The translations under genes were made by a program, and so were the position numbers. From Kiloniellales bacterium (GTDB lineage: Bacteria; Pseudomonadota; Alphaproteobacteria; Kiloniellales; JAKSBE01), in assembly GCA_030066685.1 (NCBI GenBank), contig JASJBF010000006.1, forward strand, positions 1 to 64,000: 64,000 nt of DNA. The letters are read 5' to 3'. Within the stretch, counting starts at the first letter, position 1, and each line of letters begins with the position of its first letter. The notes beneath the pieces were generated by a model. That model was not told the DNA's origin. It saw only the letters and a list, made by a program, of their open reading frames with translations, and did no database searches. Positions 53,098 to 63,063 of this stretch are shown in pieces.

Positions 53098-53747
53098 CGC
53101 AGTCCCAGGCTGAGGCGCGCTTCGGTGACCGCGCCCAGGAAATGGAAGGGGCGGGGCCGGTCCGGAAGGTAGCCCGGCGCGCGCATCAGCAGCAGGTGGC
53201 CCGGCGGGGCCGGGACCTCGCGGGCGCCGCTGCCCGCGCGATCGGCGCAGACGAAGAAGGGCGCCGCACCGCAGAGCGTGACCAAGGCGACCAGGCCCCG
53301 GTAGCCGAGGTGGTCGCGGTGCGGCGTGATTCCGAAGGAGCCCCGGCGATAGCGCTGGACGATCAGATCGTTGAGCCGGAAGCCCGCTGGATCGTCGAGG
53401 CAGGGTGCCGACGACAGGGCCTCGCGGAGCCGGGCCTCGAGCCCCGCGGCCAGGGCGCGAAACACGCTGTCCGGCGGAAAGCTCAGCGCGACGTCGAAGT
53501 CCTGCCGCACCGCCGCCTCGCCGCTGCCGACCACCGCCTGGCCGGGGCGGAAGGCGATGTCTTCGGCCGCGGCGCAGAGCCTCGCGCAGTCGGCCGGACC
53601 GAGCAGCGGCAGCGAGGCCGCGTCCTCTTCGCCCAGGCGCCGGATCGCCCTGGCCAGGTCGTCCGGCGCCGCCCGAAAGTCGAAGGCCGTCGCCGGGGGG
53701 CCGCCCGGCGGCTTCGCGTGCTGCGGATCCCGAGCGGTGCCGGTCAC
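53043..53747 (-). CDS. 2-oxoglutarate/Fe(II)-dependent oxygenase-fold protein
   Basis: A 234-residue protein from GTG 53747 (GGAGG seven bases upstream), overlapping the preceding nuclease gene by four bases. The cupin core contains ITPHRDHLGYRG with the H-x-D of the iron site, [20 protein letters not shown] with a distal His and the 2OG-binding Arg. The substrate is unknown. The last 55 bases lie opposite the end of betC. Confidence 0.8.
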   Translation of the reverse strand: MTGTARDPQHAKPPGGPPATAFDFRAAPDDLARAIRRLGEEDAASLPLLGPADCARLCAAAEDIAFRPGQAVVGSGEAAVRQDFDVALSFPPDSVFRALAAGLEARLREALSSAPCLDDPAGFRLNDLIVQRYRRGSFGITPHRDHLGYRGLVALVTLCGAAPFFVCADRAGSGAREVPAPPGHLLLMRAPGYLPDRPRPFHFLGAVTEARLSLGLRYDSRAAAPGPSGAGVSR

Positions 53748-54238
53748 CGGCTTTCCTCCGGCAGCCGCCTGCCGCGGCGCCAGTCCCAGGGGGTGACGAA
53801 GCGGCCGCGCCAGAGGCCGTGGTTCTTCGCTTCGGCCTCGCGCTCGAAGGGCAGATAGCGGTCCGAAACTGCGCGGTCGGCCAGGGCCCAGCCGGTGTAG
53901 ACCATGCCTTCCGAAAGGTCGTAGCCGGCGGCCTGGCAGCGCGCCACCTCCGGGCCCTCGGCCGGCAGCGGCGCGCAGGTCACCGGGATGCCGGCGGTCA
54001 GGTCGAGCAGGGCGCTGCGCGCGACCTCGCCGCAGTCGTAGAGCTTCTTCAGCAGGCAGTGCTGGCCGGGCTCGGGGGCGTCGATGGCGTAGAGCCGGAA
54101 ACGGCGGCCTTCGACCTCGATCAGGTCGCCGGCCAAGACCTCCGGCCGGCCGGTGACCGCTTCCGGGTCCGGCTTCGCGTTCCCGGCGAGGGCCGGGGCG
54201 GCGGCCAGAGCCAGGAGCAGGCAAGTCCAGCGGCGCAT
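53744..54238 (-). CDS. Staphylococcal-nuclease-fold exported protein
   Basis: A 164-residue protein from ATG 54238 (AAGGA upstream) with a signal peptide ending ALA (about residue 18). The SNase-like core is VLAGDLIEVEGRRFRLYAIDAPEPGQHC, with the Asp-Ala-Pro-Glu loop and a later AEAKNHGLWRGRFV. In true nucleases the catalytic pattern needs R-E-R residues around this loop. Here R-L-Y-A-I-D-A-P-E is retained but the second arginine is uncertain, so catalytic activity is possible but unproven. Confidence 0.82.
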   Translation of the reverse strand: MRRWTCLLLALAAAPALAGNAKPDPEAVTGRPEVLAGDLIEVEGRRFRLYAIDAPEPGQHCLLKKLYDCGEVARSALLDLTAGIPVTCAPLPAEGPEVARCQAAGYDLSEGMVYTGWALADRAVSDRYLPFEREAEAKNHGLWRGRFVTPWDWRRGRRLPEESR

Positions 54239-54362
54239 GGCGGATCCTTTCCCGAGCCGAGTATGGGGCCTGGCCGCCGGGACGCTCAAGCGCGCGCCTT
54301 CCTGCTTGACCCCCGATGGCTGGCTTGGGCAGAACGGGGCGTCCCGAGGGAGGATGCTGCCG

Positions 54363-55661
<1,299 letters not shown>

Positions 55662-55673
55662 CGGCGCTCCGCG

Positions 55674-56465
55674 TCAGGACCCGCCGAACCTGGGCAGGCG
55701 CTTCTCGCGGAAGGCGGCGACGCCCTCGCGGAAGTCGGCGCTGCCGGCCGCCTCGGCCTGGAGCGCGCGTTCGACGTCGAGCTGCGCGGAGAGGCCGTGG
55801 CTGGCACCGGAGTCCAAGGCTTCGCGGATCATCCTGTAGGCCCGGGTCGGGCCCTGGGCCAGGCGGGCGGCCAGGGCCTGGACTTCGTCGGCGAAGCTCT
55901 CGTCCGGCACCGCCTTGTAGATCAGGCCCCAGGCGACCGCCTCCTCGGCCGAGAGCGGCTCGGCGAGCAGCATCAGGGCGCGGGTGCGGGCCTCGCCGAT
56001 CAGCCGGGGCAGGAGCCAGGTGCCGCCGCAGTCGGGGACCAGGCCGATGCGGGTGAAGGCTTCGACGAAGCTGGCCGACTGGGCCGCGACCACGAGGTCG
56101 CAGTGCAGGGCGATGTTGGCGCCGGCTCCGGCCGCGATGCCGTTGACCGCGGCGACCGTCGGGACCCGAAGGGCCCGCAGCGCGTCGATCATCGGGTGGT
56201 AGAAGGAGTCCAGGGATTCGGCGACGGTCTCGGCCGGGTTGCTGGTCTGGACCACGGCCTCGGTCAGGTCCTGGCCGGAGCAGAAGCCCCGTCCGGCACC
56301 GGTCAGAACCAGAACCCGGATCGTCTCGTCCTCGTCAATCTGGCCCAGGGCCACCCGGATCTCGCGCAGCATCGGCCGGGTGATGGGGTTGAGGCGCTCG
56401 GGGTCGTTGAGGGTGATGGTCGCGACGCCCTCGCGGGCCTCGAAGCGGATCATCTGGAACTCCAT
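55674..56465 (-). CDS. Enoyl-CoA hydratase/isomerase family protein (PaaG-like)
   Basis: A 263-residue crotonase-fold protein. The first oxyanion segment is GRGFCSGQDLTE (about residue 60), the second NGIAAGAGANIALHCDLVV, and FVEAFTRIGLVPDCGGTWLLPRLIG supplies the acidic residue (Asp in place of the second Glu). The combination resembles PaaG, the isomerase of phenylacetate degradation. No paa genes are adjacent, so the substrate is uncertain. ATG 56465 is the family-typical start. Confidence 0.88.
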   Translation of the reverse strand: MEFQMIRFEAREGVATITLNDPERLNPITRPMLREIRVALGQIDEDETIRVLVLTGAGRGFCSGQDLTEAVVQTSNPAETVAESLDSFYHPMIDALRALRVPTVAAVNGIAAGAGANIALHCDLVVAAQSASFVEAFTRIGLVPDCGGTWLLPRLIGEARTRALMLLAEPLSAEEAVAWGLIYKAVPDESFADEVQALAARLAQGPTRAYRMIREALDSGASHGLSAQLDVERALQAEAAGSADFREGVAAFREKRLPRFGGS

Positions 56466-56635
56466 GGCGGGACCTTCCGGTTGGGCTGACCTTGGCAGGG
56501 AGCTTATCGCAGCTTTGGCCCCCAGGGCGCAAACCCGGGCGCAGAGGCGCGATCCCTTTGCCGTCCCGGACCGGCTGAACTAGGATCGCGGCGCCTTGCA
56601 AGGTGCCAGGGGACGAGCGCGGAGGAGCCGGAATC

Positions 56636-56863
56636 ATGAGCGACGCCTTTCTCGACGCCAAGGGCCTCAAATGCCCGATCCCGGTGCTGCGGGCGCGTCG
56701 GGCGATGAAGCCCCTGGCCGCCGGGGATATCCTCGAGGTAGAAGCCACCGATCCAACCTCGGTCCAGGATTTCAAGGCCTTCTGCGAGACTACCGGCGAC
56801 GAGCTCCTGGAAAGCCGCGAGGACGGCGGTGTCTATTTCTTCAGGATCCGGAAGTCTGGCTAG
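56636..56863 (+). CDS. TusA-family sulfurtransferase
   Basis: A 75-residue protein from ATG 56636 (GGAGGAG upstream). The active-site motif is LDAKGLKCPIPVLRARRAM with the persulfide-carrying Cys at residue 13. TusA proteins pass sulfur to tRNA modification and other pathways. It lies well away from recognised partners. The TAG stop (56861-56863) is the first base triplet of the double-hairpin element. Confidence 0.93.
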   Translation: MSDAFLDAKGLKCPIPVLRARRAMKPLAAGDILEVEATDPTSVQDFKAFCETTGDELLESREDGGVYFFRIRKSG

Positions 56864-56962
56864 ATCAAACTGCGCTCAATTGGACTCAATTGAGCGCAGA
56901 TACTTTGATCTATTCCATATAGATAGACCAGCCTGCGTTCGAATGAACGCAGGCTGGTCTAG
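56861..56962 (+). repeat. Double-hairpin intergenic element, copy 3 (best preserved)
   Basis: Hairpin 1 (56862-56911): AGATCAAA pairs with TTTGATCT, and inside it CTGCGCTCAATTG pairs perfectly with CAATTGAGCGCAG around a GACT loop, with an unpaired ATAC. Hairpin 2 (56924-56961): TAGACCAGCCTGCGTTC pairs with GAACGCAGGCTGGTCTA around a four-base loop. It starts at the TusA stop codon. In copy 1 the fifth pair of hairpin 2 (C-G) is changed to G-C on both sides, a compensatory change that supports RNA structure. Confidence 0.9.
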
Positions 56963-57069
56963 GACCCGTCGACGAGGCGGTCGCTGCCCCCGAAGCGACG
57001 TGCGGGCTGAAATCGAAGACAGTGGAACCGCATTCGCAGGCGGCCCTCGCCGCCTGCTGGCTCCCGGGC

Positions 57070-58407
57070 TCACGCCGCGTCCCTGTAGCCGACGCGGGCG
57101 GCCGGATCGGTGAAGCCGGCGGCCTCGATGTCGGCGAGGACGATGCCCAGGAGATCCTTGCGATCTAGCGTCTTGAGCGAGTCCGCCAGGATCAGGAAGA
57201 AGAGGTCGCGCTGGGCGTCGCTGCCGCCCATCTGCCAGAGCAGGCGGCGGCTGGGTAGCAGCAGCTCGACGACGCGCTGGTGCGCGCCCTTGCGGTGGGC
57301 GATGGCGGCCTCGGCGGCAGGGATCACCGCCGCCCGGTAGCGCGGCCCGAAGGTGCCCTCATCCTCGGCGGCGAAGACGCGCATGGAGGCGAGCAGGGTC
57401 TCGGCCTCGGCAAAACGGCCCGTGGCCGCCAGGATGATCGCGAAGTGGGCGCTGGTGAAGGGGCTGGTGTGGTCCTCCAGCCGGGCCAGGGTCAGCTCGG
57501 CCAGCTCATCCCAGCGGTTGCCGACATCGACGCTGCGTAGTTCGAGGCGCAGCAGCAACGAGGCGCCGTTCTGCAGGTCGATGTAGAGGTCGGGCAGGGC
57601 CTGGAGCAGCGGATGCTCGCGGTTGCGCACCCAGGCGTCGTAGATCTCCAGCACGGCGTCGTGCTCGCCGCGCTCCAGGTGGAAGAGGCAGCGGTGCCAC
57701 CAGAGGTGGAGGCACATTTGGTTGGCCTCGGCCCAGTTGTCCTTAAGCCCCTCAAGCCAGGCGATGCCCTCCTCGTGGCGCCCTTGCATGATCATGACGT
57801 GGGCCACCGCGTGGGTGCCCCAGACGTCGGTCGGATCGAGCTCGACCGCCCGGCGGCCGAGGCGCTCGGCCGCCTCGTAGCGGTGAGTCTCCTCGAGGTC
57901 GAAGGCCCGGCAGGAGAGATAGTCGCCGTAGCCGGGCACCTCGGGGCTCCAGGCCTTCTCGACCCGGCCGGAGATGTCCGCCGACCAGGCCATTTCGCCG
58001 ATCCAGAAGAGCTCCATCTGGGCCAGGCGCTGGGCGAAGAGGTCGGTCGGATGGCTCGCCAGGATGGTCTCGTAGTGGCTGACGGATTCTACGATCTCGC
58101 CGCGGTAGGCGGCGTCCAGGGCTGCCACATAGAGCCCCTCGCGCGGCGTCATGCCAGCCTCCTTCGCCCGGGCGGCAGCCAAGGAGTCGCCTATCATCGG
58201 GCGGTAGGCGATGTTGCGCGCGGCGTGCAGCACCAAGCCGTTGACCGCCTGGGCCAGGCCGAAGCCGGAATCGGCCTCCAGGGCGGCCTTGATCTCCGGC
58301 ATGAGGGCCGACTTCCAGTGCAGGAAGTTGTAGATCGCGGTGTCGAGCGCCGTGGCGGCCGCCGGGCTCTCGGTGGTCATGGCGTGGCCGCGCTGGTCCT
58401 GGTGCAT
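57070..58407 (-). CDS. Tetratricopeptide-repeat protein
   Basis: A 445-residue soluble protein from ATG 58407 (GGAGGGGAG directly upstream; ATG 58380 is the alternative). It is built of helical repeats throughout (for example REGLYVAALDAAYRGEIVESVSHYETILASHPTDLFAQ, EAAERLGRRAVELDPTDVWGTHAVAHVMIMQGRHEEGIAWLEGL), resembling the eukaryotic-like TPR38 family found across proteobacteria. No catalytic motif. It may be a scaffold or adaptor. It is followed on the minus strand by the double-hairpin region and TusA on the other strand. Confidence 0.88.
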   Translation of the reverse strand: MHQDQRGHAMTTESPAAATALDTAIYNFLHWKSALMPEIKAALEADSGFGLAQAVNGLVLHAARNIAYRPMIGDSLAAARAKEAGMTPREGLYVAALDAAYRGEIVESVSHYETILASHPTDLFAQRLAQMELFWIGEMAWSADISGRVEKAWSPEVPGYGDYLSCRAFDLEETHRYEAAERLGRRAVELDPTDVWGTHAVAHVMIMQGRHEEGIAWLEGLKDNWAEANQMCLHLWWHRCLFHLERGEHDAVLEIYDAWVRNREHPLLQALPDLYIDLQNGASLLLRLELRSVDVGNRWDELAELTLARLEDHTSPFTSAHFAIILAATGRFAEAETLLASMRVFAAEDEGTFGPRYRAAVIPAAEAAIAHRKGAHQRVVELLLPSRRLLWQMGGSDAQRDLFFLILADSLKTLDRKDLLGIVLADIEAAGFTDPAARVGYRDAA

Positions 58408-58497
58408 CTCTCCCCTCCGTATCGCTGCCGAGACGCTGTGTCTTAGCGGATCGAGGCGGGCCGGAGAAGGTCGGCGTTGTATCAACGCCCCTTGGTA

Positions 58498-61400
58498 TTA
58501 CTCGCCGGGCGCCGGCTGCGGCGGGCTCTCCTTGGTCAGCTCGCCCTCGGCACGGGTGCGGCGGCTCTCCAGGGGACCGACCAGCAGGGACAGCATCGGC
58601 GGCACGATCAGCAGGGTGAGCACGGCGGAGAGCGCCAGGCCGCCGACCACCACCGAGCCCAGACCGCGGTAGAGCTCCGAGCCGGCGCCGGGGAAGAGCA
58701 CCAGGGGCAGCATGCCGAAGACCGAAGTCAGGGTCGACATGAAGATCGGCCGGATGCGGTCGCGGGTCGCCTCCAGGATGCCGTCCTGGGGCGCCAGGCC
58801 GCCCTGGCGGATGTGGAACAGGGTCTGGTGGACAAGCAGGATGGCGTTGTTGACCACAATGCCGATCAGGATGACGAAGCCCAGCAGGGTCAGCATGTCC
58901 AGCGGCTGGAAGTGCTGGAGGTTGAGGTAGGCCAGGCCGGCGACGCCGCCGGCGGCGGCCAGCGGCACCGAGAGCAGAATGATCAGCGGATAGACGAAGC
59001 TCTCGAAGAGCACCGCCATGACCAGGTAGACGATGGCCAGGGCGAGCAGCAACTGGATGAGCATGGCGTCCCAGGTCTGGGTCAGCTTGTCGGCGGTGCC
59101 CGAGAGCTGCATCTTGATGGCCGGCGGGAGGCCCTCCGCTTTGAGGGGTTGGATGACCTGGGCGTCGAGGATTTCCATGGCCGATTCCAGCGCCATGCCG
59201 GGCGCCGGGCGGATTTCCAGGGTCACGGTGCGGAAGCGCTCGACATGGCGGATCTCGGTCGGCCCGGCGGTGAACAGCACTTCGGAGAGCGACCGCACGG
59301 GGATGATCTGGCCGTCCGAGGTGACGACCGGCAGGTCGCCGATGCCCTGGGTCTCGGTGACGTGCTCGTCGGGTCCCTTGATCATGAGGTCGAGTCGGTC
59401 ATTGCCGTAGGTCACCTCGGCGACCCGCAGACCGTCGTTGAAGGTGTCGATGGTGTTGGCCAGCTCCCGGGCCGTGACGCCGTTGTCGGCCAGGCGGATC
59501 CGGTCCGGCACGACCCGCACCTCGGGCGCGCCCAGCTCGAGCCCTGGACGGGGCCGCAGCTGGTTGCCCTCCTCCAGGGGCAGGGCCTGGACCAGCTTGC
59601 CGACGGCGCGGCCGGCCACCTGGAGGATCTGCTCGAGCTGCGGGCCCGAGATGTCCAGATCGATGCGACGGCCGCTGCCGAGGCCGCGGCCGAAGATCGA
59701 GGGCTGGTTGATGAATCCGAAGGTGCCGGGTTCGCTAAACACCGGGCCTTCCAGAACCGGGATCAGCTCGGCGGCGCGCTCCTGCTCGACCGCAACCGCG
59801 CCGAGGAAGGTGCTGGCACGGGTCGCGACGAAGAAGAAGCGGTCCATCTTGGGCGGCCCGCCGGGCTCGCTCTCCGGCCCCGTGACGTCGGCCCAGAGCG
59901 GCCGGATCTCGCCTTCGATCTCCTGGGCGATTTCGGTCATGGTGTCCAGGTTGTAGCCGGGCGGCGGGATCATGACGCCGAACACCAGGTTGCGGTTGCC
60001 CTCGGGCAGGTACTCGAGCTTGGGCAGGAAGCGCCAGGCCCCGGCGATCGCGACGCTGGACACGCTGGCGACCACCAGCACGCAGAGCGCGCGGTTCCGC
60101 ACGACCTGCCGGGAGATGCCCATGACCAGGGCGACGAAGGCGCTCGCGAAGCCGTCGATGCCGGGCAGATGCAAGCGCTTGATCTTGGCATCGTCCCGGC
60201 GCCCGCCGAGGAGAAAGCGGGAGAGCGCTGGAATGACCGTGACCGAGACCAGCAGGGACAGCATCACCGCGACCGAGATCGCGACCGCGATGTCGCGGAA
60301 CAGCTGGCCGACCTCGAGCTGCATGATCAGAATCGGAATGAAGACCATGACCGTGGTCAGGGCCGAGACCAGGACCGCGCCCCAGACCTGCTTGGCGCCC
60401 TGATAGGCGGCCTCGGCGATCGGCAGGCCGCGCTCGCGCAGGCGGTAGATGTTCTCCAGCACCACGATGGCGGCGTCGACCACCATGCCGACGGCGAAGG
60501 CCAGGCCGGCCAGGGAGATCACGTTGATCGAGCGGCCGAGGGCGGCCATCGCGACGAAGGCGCCGATCACCGAGACCGGGATCGCGATCGAGATCACCAG
60601 GGTGGCGCGCAGGGAGCGGAGAAACAGCAGCAGCAGAACCGCCGCCAGGGAGCCGCCGATCCAGATGTTCTGGCGCACCAGCTCGATGGCCGAGTTGATG
60701 TAGACGGTCTCCTTGTAGACCTGCTTGAGGGTCAGGCCGGCGTCGGGCACCACCTGGGCGTTGAGCTCCTCCACCGCAACGGCGACCCCCTCCATGATCT
60801 CGATGACATTGGCGCCGGTCTCGCGCAGGGCGTTGAAGGCGATGGCCGGCTCGCCGAGGAAGCGGATGTTCGAGGTCGGCTCCCGGAAGCCGAAGCTGAC
60901 CTCGGCGATGTCGCCGACGGTGACCCGGGCGAGGCGGCCGCCGACCCGCGCGCCCTCGGCCCTGGCGTCGTCCGAGCGCACGACCACGTCGCGTATGGTC
61001 CCGACCGCGTTCAGCTCGCCCTCGACCCGGATCACGTAGCGCCGCTTGCCCTCGTCGACGTCGCCGGCCGAGACCGAGGTGTTGGCGCTGCGCAGCGCCT
61101 GGATGACGTCGGTCACGGTCAGCCGGTAGCGCGCCAGGAGCTGCGGCAGGACGGTGACCTGGATCTCGCGCTCGCTGCCGCCGAAGACGTTGACCCGGCT
61201 GACCCCCGGCACCCGCTCGATCCGGTCCTTGATCACGTCCTCGACGAAGTCGCCGAACTCGTGGATCGGCTGCTCGTTGCCCGGCGCCCGCCGAACGATG
61301 AACCAGGCGATCGCGTTGTCCTCGCTGCCGGCGGTGTCCAGGGTCGGCTCGTTGGCCTCGTCCGGATAGCCGTCGACCCGGTCCAGGCGGTTGGAGACCA

Positions 61401-61719
61401 GCAGCAGGGCGCGGTCCATGTTGGAGCCGACCGCGAACTCGAGGGTGATCCGGCTGCGCCCCTGTTCCGCCCTGGAGGTCAGCGAGACCAGGTTCTCGAG
61501 CCCGGCCATCTCCTCTTCCTGGCGGTTAACGATCTCGCGCTCGACCTCGGCCGGGGCGGCGCCGGGCCAGGTCGTGGTCACGGTGATCACCGGGCGGTTG
61601 ACGTCGGGGGCCAGCTGGATCGGGATCTGCTCCAGCGCGACCATGCCGAACATCACGGTCATCAGGACCGCCGCGATGACCGCGATCGGCCGATGGATGG
61701 AGGTGCGGATCAGGTCCAT
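58498..61719 (-). CDS. RND efflux transporter permease (AcrB/HAE1 type)
   Basis: A 1,073-residue inner-membrane pump subunit with the usual 12 membrane helices and two large periplasmic loops. The N-terminal segment DLIRTSIHRPIAVIAAVLMT and the paired halves are typical. In helix 4 the proton-relay motif reads VVDAAIVVLENIYR: the first of the two aspartates of AcrB (D407-D408) is present and the second is Ala. This variant is known in several RND branches and may change the coupling. It works with the adaptor gene just upstream. An outer-membrane channel gene is not in the window. Confidence 0.93.
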   Translation of the reverse strand: MDLIRTSIHRPIAVIAAVLMTVMFGMVALEQIPIQLAPDVNRPVITVTTTWPGAAPAEVEREIVNRQEEEMAGLENLVSLTSRAEQGRSRITLEFAVGSNMDRALLLVSNRLDRVDGYPDEANEPTLDTAGSEDNAIAWFIVRRAPGNEQPIHEFGDFVEDVIKDRIERVPGVSRVNVFGGSEREIQVTVLPQLLARYRLTVTDVIQALRSANTSVSAGDVDEGKRRYVIRVEGELNAVGTIRDVVVRSDDARAEGARVGGRLARVTVGDIAEVSFGFREPTSNIRFLGEPAIAFNALRETGANVIEIMEGVAVAVEELNAQVVPDAGLTLKQVYKETVYINSAIELVRQNIWIGGSLAAVLLLLFLRSLRATLVISIAIPVSVIGAFVAMAALGRSINVISLAGLAFAVGMVVDAAIVVLENIYRLRERGLPIAEAAYQGAKQVWGAVLVSALTTVMVFIPILIMQLEVGQLFRDIAVAISVAVMLSLLVSVTVIPALSRFLLGGRRDDAKIKRLHLPGIDGFASAFVALVMGISRQVVRNRALCVLVVASVSSVAIAGAWRFLPKLEYLPEGNRNLVFGVMIPPPGYNLDTMTEIAQEIEGEIRPLWADVTGPESEPGGPPKMDRFFFVATRASTFLGAVAVEQERAAELIPVLEGPVFSEPGTFGFINQPSIFGRGLGSGRRIDLDISGPQLEQILQVAGRAVGKLVQALPLEEGNQLRPRPGLELGAPEVRVVPDRIRLADNGVTARELANTIDTFNDGLRVAEVTYGNDRLDLMIKGPDEHVTETQGIGDLPVVTSDGQIIPVRSLSEVLFTAGPTEIRHVERFRTVTLEIRPAPGMALESAMEILDAQVIQPLKAEGLPPAIKMQLSGTADKLTQTWDAMLIQLLLALAIVYLVMAVLFESFVYPLIILLSVPLAAAGGVAGLAYLNLQHFQPLDMLTLLGFVILIGIVVNNAILLVHQTLFHIRQGGLAPQDGILEATRDRIRPIFMSTLTSVFGMLPLVLFPGAGSELYRGLGSVVVGGLALSAVLTLLIVPPMLSLLVGPLESRRTRAEGELTKESPPQPAPGE

Positions 61720-61728
61720 CGCGGCCGC

Positions 61729-62907
61729 CTAGGAGCCTTGGTCGACGCGGACCTTCTGGCCGTCCCTGAGGCGTTCGTTGCCGCGGACCACAACGACGTC
61801 GCCCTGGTTCAAGCCGCCGACGATCTCGAAGCGGCTGCCGACCGGCTCGCCAAGGGTCACCGGCCGGATGCTGACTGCGCCGTTGCTGACCACGTGGACC
61901 AGGCTGGCCGGGCCGCGTTTGGTAATCGCATCCTTGTGCACGGTCAGCACCCTCCGCGGCTGGCCCATCGGGATCAGCAGGGTGACGCTCTGGTTGGCGG
62001 CCAGCGGCTTCCGGGTCTCGCCGAAGGCCGGAATGAAGCGGACCGCGCGGGTGCGGGTGAGGGGGTTCTCGTCGGGCACGATGGCGCGGACCCGGGCCTT
62101 GTGCTGCGTCCCGTCGTCGAGCTCGACGTCGATCTCGACCCCGGGTACCAGGCCCGCCAGCCTCTGGAAGGGCACGTCGGCCTCGAGTTCGAGCTCCTGA
62201 TCGGCAACGATCCGGACAGCGTCGTCCCCGACCTGGACGTAGGCCCCGGCCTCGATCATGCGCTCGGTGATGACGCCGCCGTAGGGCGCCCGGATCTCGG
62301 CGTATCTGAGGTTGATCTCGGCGAGCTCCAGGTCGGCGCGGGCGGTCACGCTGGCGCTCTCGGCTTCGGCAACCTGAGCCGCTGCGATGGCCACGGCCTG
62401 CTTCGCGTCCTCGTAGCGGGCCTGGCTGAAGGCCGCGGATTTCTTCAGGCCCTCCAGCCGCTTGAGCTCCTGTCGGGAGAGCACGAGCTCGGCTTCCTTG
62501 GTCTTTTGCTGGGCAAAGGCCACGGCCAGCCGGCCGGCGGCCTGGTCGCGCCGCGCCTTCAGGGATTCAGGCTCAAGGACGGCGATGACCTGGCCCTGCT
62601 CGACCCGGTCGCCGACCTCGACCAGAACCCTGTCCACCGCCGCGTCGATGCGGGCCGCCACCGCGCCGGACTGGCGCGGCACCAGGCGTCCGATGACCTC
62701 GACCGTCTGGGTCATCGGCTCCTCCTGCACGCTGTCGACGCGGACCAGCTGCGCCTGCTCCTGGCCAGCCGCCGGGGTCAGGGCCAGCAGCGGCAGAAGC
62801 AGGGCGACGATACCGGCGGGCCAAGGGAGCCGGGTCCGCCGGGCCTCGGGTCTCTGTTTCAGGTCGTCCTCCATCCCGGGCTCGGCCGAGTGGCGAGCGA
62901 TGGGCAT
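61729..62907 (-). CDS. RND efflux periplasmic adaptor
   Basis: A protein of up to 392 residues (ATG 62907, or ATG 62874 with a shorter leader). The membrane segment LPWPAGIVALLLPLLALTPAAG is followed by the membrane-fusion pattern GAVAARIDAAVDRVLVEVGDRVEQGQVIAVLEPESLKARRDQA and the matching lipoyl half-motif RAPYGGVITERMIEAGAYVQVGDDAVRI. It links the RND pump to an outer-membrane channel. It is the first gene of the two-gene operon; an inverted repeat lies upstream. Confidence 0.92.
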   Translation of the reverse strand: MPIARHSAEPGMEDDLKQRPEARRTRLPWPAGIVALLLPLLALTPAAGQEQAQLVRVDSVQEEPMTQTVEVIGRLVPRQSGAVAARIDAAVDRVLVEVGDRVEQGQVIAVLEPESLKARRDQAAGRLAVAFAQQKTKEAELVLSRQELKRLEGLKKSAAFSQARYEDAKQAVAIAAAQVAEAESASVTARADLELAEINLRYAEIRAPYGGVITERMIEAGAYVQVGDDAVRIVADQELELEADVPFQRLAGLVPGVEIDVELDDGTQHKARVRAIVPDENPLTRTRAVRFIPAFGETRKPLAANQSVTLLIPMGQPRRVLTVHKDAITKRGPASLVHVVSNGAVSIRPVTLGEPVGSRFEIVGGLNQGDVVVVRGNERLRDGQKVRVDQGS

Positions 62908-62936
62908 TGCCGATCACATGTGGCGAGTCGTCTAGA

Positions 62937-62963
62937 CCCTGTCAATCCGGCCTCCTGACAGGG
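62937..62963. promoter_or_regulatory. Inverted repeat between the RND operon and the deacetylase gene
   Basis: CCCTGTCA (62937-62944) and TGACAGGG (62956-62963), a perfect 8-base inverted repeat with 11 bases between, in the 156-base divergent promoter region. It has the size of an operator for a dimeric repressor (TetR- or MarR-like), which commonly controls RND operons; no such regulator is encoded in the window. Its role is inferred from position only. Confidence 0.4.
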
Positions 62964-63063
62964 CCGACGCCCCGCCCAGCCTTGTGCCGCCCGGTCCGAA
63001 ATTTATAGCAATGGCCCTAGCCAGGGTCTAATACTGCCGGGAAGTCCGTCCGGGGGCACAGTC

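Noticed and set aside
58477-62958. A 1,493-codon open frame on the plus strand
   Set aside because: It lies opposite the RND permease and adaptor genes, is rich in Asp, Gln, His and Arg repeats, and has no domain. It is the mirror of high-GC coding sequence.
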